A DNA stretch of 64,000 nucleotides from Bradysia coprophila (lineage: Eukaryota > Arthropoda > Insecta > Diptera > Sciaridae): contig NW_023503608.1 of NCBI RefSeq assembly GCF_014529535.1, positions 1,302,001-1,366,000 on the forward strand, read 5' to 3'. Numbering within the stretch: the stretch's first letter is position 1; each line of letters opens with the position of its first letter. A program made the position numbers and the translations under genes. The notes below the pieces were generated by a model. The model saw nothing but the letters and a program-made list of their open reading frames with translations, had not been told where the DNA came from and ran no database searches. Below, piece after piece: positions 58,280 through 64,000 of this stretch.

Positions 58280-59166
58280 ATGTCGCGTGGAAGTTCAGCT
58301 GGTTTTGATCGTCATATCACTATCTTTTCACCGGAAGGAAGACTGTACCAAGTCGGTAAGGCACTAAACAAATTTGTGTAATGCCAAAATGAGGTTAGGT
58401 TTCCGTGACTAAGGAGTTTTTCTACCCATTTTCCACAGAATATGCTTTCAAGTCCATTAACCAGGAAGGTTTAACGTCTGTTGCGTTGAAGGGAACGAAT
58501 GTTGCTGTTGTGGCAACGCAAAAGAAAGTATCCGAGAAATTAATCGATGCGTCGACTGTGTCTCATTTATTCCGGATCACAAAGAACATTGGTTGCGTGA
58601 TGACCGGTAGAATTGGTAAGTGAGTTTGCTTTCCGTTTTGCTTCATGGCTGTAATCGTAAATTATTCCTTCTCTCCAGCCGATAGTAAATCTCAAGTTCA
58701 ACGCGCTCGATACGAGGCGGCCAATTGGAGATACAAATTCGGCACCGACATTCCCGTCGATGTTTTGTGTCGTCGCATCGCCGACATCAATCAAGTGTAC
58801 ACTCAGAATGCTGAAATGAGACCGTTGGGCTGTAGCATGGTTCTCATTGCGTATGACGACGATAAAGGTGCGTGTGTGTACAAAACCGATCCAGCTGGAT
58901 ATTACTGTGGCTTCCGTGCTATTTCCGTTGGTGTGAAACAAACCGAAGCGAACAGTTACTTGGAGAAGAAATTGAAGAAGCGCTCCGATTTCACCGAAGA
59001 TGAAGCTATTCAAATGGCTATATCCTGTTTGTCGACCGTGTTGGCCGTTGATTTTAAACCGTCAGAAGTTGAAATTGGAATCGTTACCAAGGAAGATCCG
59101 GCCTTCCGTATATTGAGCGAAGACGATGTGGAAAACCATCTAACAGCCATATCGGAGAAGGAGTAA
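58280..59166 (+). CDS. 20S proteasome subunit alpha-6 (PSMA6)
   Basis: Structural alpha-ring subunit of the 20S proteasome. 246 predicted residues, the exact family length. Exons 58280-58355, 58439-58615, 58679-59166; the frame closes. The N-terminal alpha-subunit signature [20 protein letters not shown] continues into VEYAFKSI across intron 1. Then [33 protein letters not shown] and [20 protein letters not shown] at 59241. Confidence 0.98.
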
Positions 59167-60349
59167 GCGGGAACGTTCAGGGAATTTCGTTTTCATCCAA
59201 TTTTGTATTTTTGTTTCGTGGATCACGGCATCTCAATTTGAATAAAAGGCGCAATTGTATTGCAAAAATATTTTTATTTTGATTGGCTGCGATAACCAAC
59301 AACAATTAAACTGAAAAGGATCCGTCGAAGATTTGTGCACTCAATCCAATCACACAAAGTTTACACCCAAACGTTACTCGCTGCTGAAACTCCAACAAAC
59401 ATTGTCCAATACTTTTGTGCCAAACGAATTTTGGACTTGGAAGGTATTGGCAAAAGCGGCAGCTAGTAGCTACGCATTTCTTTATGTGAACGGAGTGTTC
59501 AGGCTGAGCATCCTTTAAGAAAATTGCTTTTACAACTGTTGGCGATGCGGCCGACATGCAATTATACGTTAAGTCCCTGGAGGCATCGTATGCAGACGAA
59601 ACCTGGAATAAGATCATGGGTGATAAAGAGCAGAAATGGAATGGATCGCTCACTTGTCACTTGCATTGCCTTCCTGAAGTTTCCTTAGCGATGTTTCTGA
59701 TCTTGTTGGCGATGAATTAGTGATAGTGAAATGGTGCGGTCGTTGAAGACGATGTGACTTTTGTTGGTGGTGTGCCTCTTACAACCTGTTCCGTGATTGC
59801 ATCTGGGGAAGAGTTTACAACATCCACACTACCCGAACCACTCGAATCGTCTAATTTCATTTTCTTATTTGGTGTTCGATTTCGTGTGACTCCTCCAGCA
59901 CATCTGATCCCAGACTTTCCTGTCGCTCATAGTTTTCTTTTTCTAATTCTAGCGGTTTTAGATTGTCGCTTTGTTCGTTCTTTATTTGCTTCCTCATTCT
60001 CCAACCTGATTCGTCCTGGGAACCAATTTGACTGCCTTGCTGCACATAGTCTGCACTCTATTGGGCGCAATTGTTTTCGAATTTCTTGCACTTCAAAAAG
60101 GCATATGGTCAAGATCATTGAACTTGATTGAACACTTTACAAGTTAGTATTTGTTATTTTGAACCTGAGTCTTCGCTGCCACATAGTTCACGGTTACCTC
60201 GTAGGCGGAATAAAATTTGGATTGCACTGCCATTGAAGTTCTTTCCATGGAACAATGGAAGTGAAGTGTGAAGAAACATTCGTTTATATCTAATCAGTCA
60301 AAAACCCCTTAAAGGGTGAATGTGACGCTAGTCCTTTATCTCATTTACA
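59167..60349. other. Region with unassigned coding-like fragments
   Basis: On the plus strand, 59515-59640 reads smoothly as IAFTTVGDAADMQLYVKSLE followed by a charged stretch, and 59330-59465 as another short frame. On the minus strand about 59850-60050 reads as a charged, Glu/Lys-rich stretch (e.g. ELEKENYERQESLGSD). No splice-supported gene, start or known domain was found. Probably broken host gene pieces. Confidence 0.35.
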
Positions 60350-60684
60350 AATAACTGATATCGCTGAGAGTGACGCATTCTGCGCCTGTACGCAAAAGTT
60401 TTATCATTATTATTATTGACTCAAAATTTTTGAGAAAGAAAGTTTAGAAAAAATTGCGTCACAAGTGGCAGATGTTGAGGAAACTACTGTTAGGAAAATG
60501 GCTAAGATATCGAAAAATATGTACTGAAAGAATGGAATTCTATCGGAAGAAAGCCGAATCATTTGCCACTTTGTGGCGCAATTTTTGTTAAATTTTCTTT
60601 CTAAAATTTTTTGAGTCAATATTTTGTTGATAAAAGTTTTGCGTACAGGCGCATAATGCGTCACCTTCAGCGATATCAGTTATT
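60350..60684. mobile_element. MITE with about 90-bp inverted repeats
   Basis: The left end aataactgatatcgctgaga and gcctgtacgcaaaagtttta are matched by taaaagttttgcgtacaggc and cagcgatatcagttatt on the right. 335 bp, no coding sequence. The arms are long for a MITE. Confidence 0.85.
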
Positions 60685-61067
60685 TTGTTAAATTGTCGAC
60701 CCAGTTTTGTGGCCAAAAATATGCTAAAATTAGCCGTTACTTTGAAAGCTCGAAAAGTTTAAATTAATATTTGACACCCTAATTACTAGACATGCACAGT
60801 GCACACGCTGACAAAACTGCACATACTTATCTGGGTCAGCTTCATAATTTCTAAAATAGGTTAATCTCTCGCCTTATAAACAAGCAAAAGTGTGAACATT
60901 TTTCTGTGTTAGTTGAACATTGTGCTGTATAACTAAAGGTTGTTATTGTTAATTTGAACAGAAAAAAAACTCTGTGTGATCTGATCATACATCGCTGATT
61001 TAATCGATTCAAACTTGTTCGGTTATCAAAGTATTTGCAAAGAGTGAAAAAAAGCCAAATTGTTAGA

Positions 61068-62405
61068 ATGTCTGACGTCAGTGAAATTCCTGTAAGCTTC
61101 AACAAAACTTTATTGGACAAAGCTTTACTACGATACACCAACGATCCGAGTCTTCAATTGATCGACTACAATATACAAGACAATTCGGCCGACATCAGTG
61201 ACCATTTCTCAAGCATTATGTTCAAAGTAAACTTACACTACAAACGGGACAGTGCAAGTAACGATGACAATGTGCACGAAATTAATGCAATCGTTAAAAC
61301 ATTACCGGATGTGCCAGACCAGTCACACAACACCCACTTGCAATATGTGACGGAAACAGCACAATTCGATACCGAACTGAAGGTGTATGAGAAAATCTTG
61401 CCGAAAATAGACTCAATGTTGTATGGTATGGGCTTGAATAGTGTGGCGCCAAGGTATGTCCTCTGGAAACTGTTTCGGTTCGTTGTTTTTTATTTATGAG
61501 AAAATAAATAAAAAATTTTGCCAGACAAATTTATCAAACCAATCACAATGCACCAATTCCGATACTCATAATGGAAGACATGGTCTCCTTGGGATATACA
61601 ACAATAAAGGATCGCCGTCAAATTTCATTTGATGCGGCCAAAATGCTGATAGGAAAACTAGCCCAACTCCATGCTACTTCTTTTGTGTTGGATAAACAAA
61701 TGAACGAGACGGTGGGACAATTGGATAGCATTTACTTTGATTTTCACCAAGACATAAGCTATTGTGAAGACATGGACAAGTGTATTGCTATGATGAAGCA
61801 ATTCGACGGATTCGAGAATATTGTCGAGAAACTTGAAGGTAAAACAGAAGAATTATTTGAAACGGTACGAAATTTGTACTATAGTCCGAACGATGCTGCA
61901 TGCAAAGTGCTCTGCCATGGGGATATGAAATTCCAAAACACTTTGTTAAAAACGAATGGTGGTGAAGTGGCCAATGGGATATTTGTAAGGATAACACAGC
62001 GATAATGCTCCACGATTTTGTTGACATATCTTCTCCACATTGTTATAGGTTGACTTTGCCTACGCAAATTTTCATTCGCCAGCCATTGACCTGTTCGAAT
62101 TTTTGTATAAAGTACCCGCATTAGATGTTATTATTCATAGAAAACATCGAGATGAACTGATCAATCATTACATGAATATGTTCGGAACCGTTTTAACTGG
62201 AGCGGCCTTTGAACGTGTTGATGAGACAATTGAAAACGTTAAAAATGAGATGGATCGGTGTGATGAGCTCCAGCTGTGGTTTCTTATGTTTTTGGTCGTT
62301 TACTATATGGATACGTTTGATGAAGACAGTGAAGAAGACACCGAGATCCTAGATTACGAAAAAACTTGGTTGAAAACTGTATTGGGTGAGCTACTAAAAT
62401 GTTAA
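61068..62405 (+). CDS. EcKinase / CHK-kinase-like protein
   Basis: Insect ecdysteroid-kinase-like (choline-kinase-fold) protein. Predicted 400 residues. Exons 61068-61453, 61525-61984, 62049-62405; the frame closes. Conserved points: ILIMEDMVSLGY (hinge region), the catalytic loop CHGDMKFQNTL (HGD, with a Q-N where the family has N-N or L-N) and VDFAYANFHSPAIDLFEFL (DFQ-type metal-binding motif, here DFA). The family phosphorylates small molecules such as ecdysteroids; the substrate here is unknown. Shorter at the C-terminus than many members (about 420). No tandem copies in the window, although the family is usually clustered. AATAAA near 62490. Confidence 0.88.
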
Positions 62406-62924
62406 AAGATTTGTTTCGTTGACGTTATCTTAGATTAGTTAGTACAATCTCCTCATCCCATTGAAATGTTAAATTGAACAATGTTTGAAAATAAAATAAT
62501 AAATTTATCTTCAATCTCCAATCTACGTTCGTTATGATCACAACGTTCTCTTCACAACTTCAAAAAAAAAACCGTTACACCGCTTATTCAGGTATAGCTC
62601 CGCAGAGCTATTTTATCCATTCTTTTCCAATTTTGCATTCTTTTCAGAATTCATGCAATAATAATTGATTTCGACTTACTCGAGTTGTACAGTCAAATGA
62701 GATGGACGGACAATTAATTCATGTAAATTTCTTCTTTGTATTCATAAAAGTGGTGTGAAAGTTCATAGATTACAATACAAAGGTAAAGTGATAAAACAAG
62801 CATCTACTGCCTAAAGATGCTGAAAATAACTTTTATAATTGTTAAACGGTTTGGTAAAGTAGACCATACTTATTAGACTTAATCAATTTAAACAATTTGA
62901 GAACGTGGCAGACGAAACGATGTT
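62406..62924. other. Intergenic region downstream of EcKinase gene
   Basis: Contains the 3' end of the kinase gene with polyadenylation signals; nothing else seen. Confidence 0.45.
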
Positions 62925-63645
62925 AGCCCCGTACGATCCCGTTTACCTAAAGCGTCCGTTACACTATAGCCTACGTAGTGCTAATCTTTGAAGAACTTTA
63001 CGGAAAGTATTCATTTCAAAAAGAGTGCATAGCATAATTACGAAAGCCCGTGCCTTTCATTAGCAAAACCACCTACGTCCATAAATTTACGATGGAAACT
63101 TAGGAACCAACAGACTACCACCTCAACAATCACAAAAGTCCAGAAAGGAACCCAAAAAAGCCCCACACGTTGCCCAAATTCTTCAAATTTCCTGAATTCT
63201 AGAACTGGGAAGATCGTGAACCATATAGAGTTTTGGAATTTTGGGAACTAACTGCTAACACAATAATTCCGAAAGTCTATAAAATAATTAAAATAAAACC
63301 TCAGAATTCCTTTCATTTTCTTTGTATTCTAGAACTGGTAGGAACATGCTACCACCTCAATAACTCCTAAAATCCAGAAACTCAAAAAAACTATCAAAAA
63401 TCCTTCAAAATCCTGAAGATAACTGGTATGATGTTGGACCATGAGTTGTGATGTAACTTTAGGAACCAACATACCATCTAAATCTGTCCTCAAAAGGAGC
63501 ACTATTTAAGAAACTACTCAGTCGATCTCACACCTTTCAAAATAATATTTTCAAAATCGGTTTTCATTTACTCAAGTCGAATTCCACATGTTACAAACGG
63601 CATAGTGGTCACCGTACGGGACTAAGAAGGTACCAGAAAATTAAT
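62925..63645. mobile_element. Second element of the gccccgtac family
   Basis: Starts ttagccccgtacgatcccgt and ends accgtacgggactaagaag. The inner words gcatagcataattacgaa and ttacaaacggcatagt match the element at 16590-17460. The middle differs: it carries repeated taggaaccaac...taccacctcaacaa blocks. Confidence 0.6.
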
Positions 63646-63910
63646 GAAGATGGCATGCAGAGAAATTGTTATCATTCCGTTGCAAACTAAGTTAAATGAA
63701 ATGCATAAATGATTTAAGTGTACTATACGTAAATAACACTCATCTGGTCTTGAAGGGTCGTTCAACAGTGTGTGCTATATCATGCAATAAATCTAAATGA
63801 AAATAAGTTGCATTGCATAAATGTACAAGGATTCATTGAATTTCAGATATTATTGGCAGTCTAGCCGACAAAATTTTTAATACTAATGTGACTTTTATGC
63901 AGACTTTTTA

Positions 63911-64000
63911 GCCCCGTACGAAGTACTGGGGGCTTATAAGATTAATATGCCGTTTGTAACACGTCGAATTGGAAGCAGACAGTAAGGGCAAAGCATTTGG
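63911..64000. mobile_element. End of a third gccccgtac-family element (cut by window)
   Basis: tagccccgtacgaagtactg to the window edge (agggcaaagcatttgg) is the reverse complement of the right end of the 16590-17460 element. The element therefore continues beyond the window. Confidence 0.6.

Noticed and set aside
1-64000. Endogenous retroviruses, LTR elements or Polinton-like elements
   Set aside because: No long terminal direct repeats, gag/pol, integrase or capsid-like frames were seen.

Overview
This window looks like nuclear DNA from a dipteran insect, probably a lower (nematoceran) fly. The basis is AT-rich sequence, many 55-75 nt introns, a fly-type CTCF with 11 zinc fingers, an Hsp83/Hsp90 gene with an intron just before the ATG, and dense small inverted-repeat transposons (MITEs). 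The exact taxon cannot be read from the sequence; a fungus-gnat-like fly is only a guess. Exon models below were joined by hand from splice signals. In every complete gene model given here the reading frame closes from start to stop.

Layout. 1-13,300: a minus-strand array that alternates multiple inositol polyphosphate phosphatase (Mipp) genes with SLC17-type phosphate/organic-anion transporter genes. It contains two Mipp genes (the first cut by the window edge), two near-identical transporters, and between the transporters a relic of a third Mipp gene that kept its last exon and its 5' flank but lost its body. 13,300-25,600: mostly gene-poor, repeat-rich DNA around one gene, fructose-1,6-bisphosphatase (minus). 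25,600-28,520: Hsp83/Hsp90 (minus) with a recognisable heat-shock promoter. 28,500-32,000: more MITEs. 32,083-36,593: a TECPR1/Pex23-like gene (plus). 36,982-41,065: two minus-strand chromatin genes, a protein with four tandem chromodomain-like repeats and a divergent E(z)-like PRC2 subunit whose SET domain lacks a key histidine. 43,262-44,481: a PUS1-family pseudouridine synthase (plus). 44,787-48,623: the ER ubiquitin ligase MARCH6/Doa10 (minus). 49,500-51,300: direct repeats and a decayed LINE 3' end. 52,400-55,310: CTCF (plus). 55,549-57,970: a DH-PH Rho exchange factor (minus), sharing a 310 bp divergent promoter interval with proteasome alpha-6 (58,280-59,166, plus). 61,068-62,405: an EcKinase/CHK-like kinase (plus). 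62,900-64,000: copies of a repeat family also present at 16.6-17.5 kb.

The most interesting signals are: (1) the Mipp/transporter array, which pairs an extracellular phosphate-releasing enzyme with a phosphate-type transporter and shows duplication, loss and patchwork sequence transfer; (2) the E(z)-like gene that keeps an EED-binding helix, SANT and CXC regions but changes the SET NHS motif, next to a four-chromodomain gene; (3) a large set of MITEs, two of them with clean 8-bp target duplications. One of these is confirmed by an empty site in the paralogous transporter copy.
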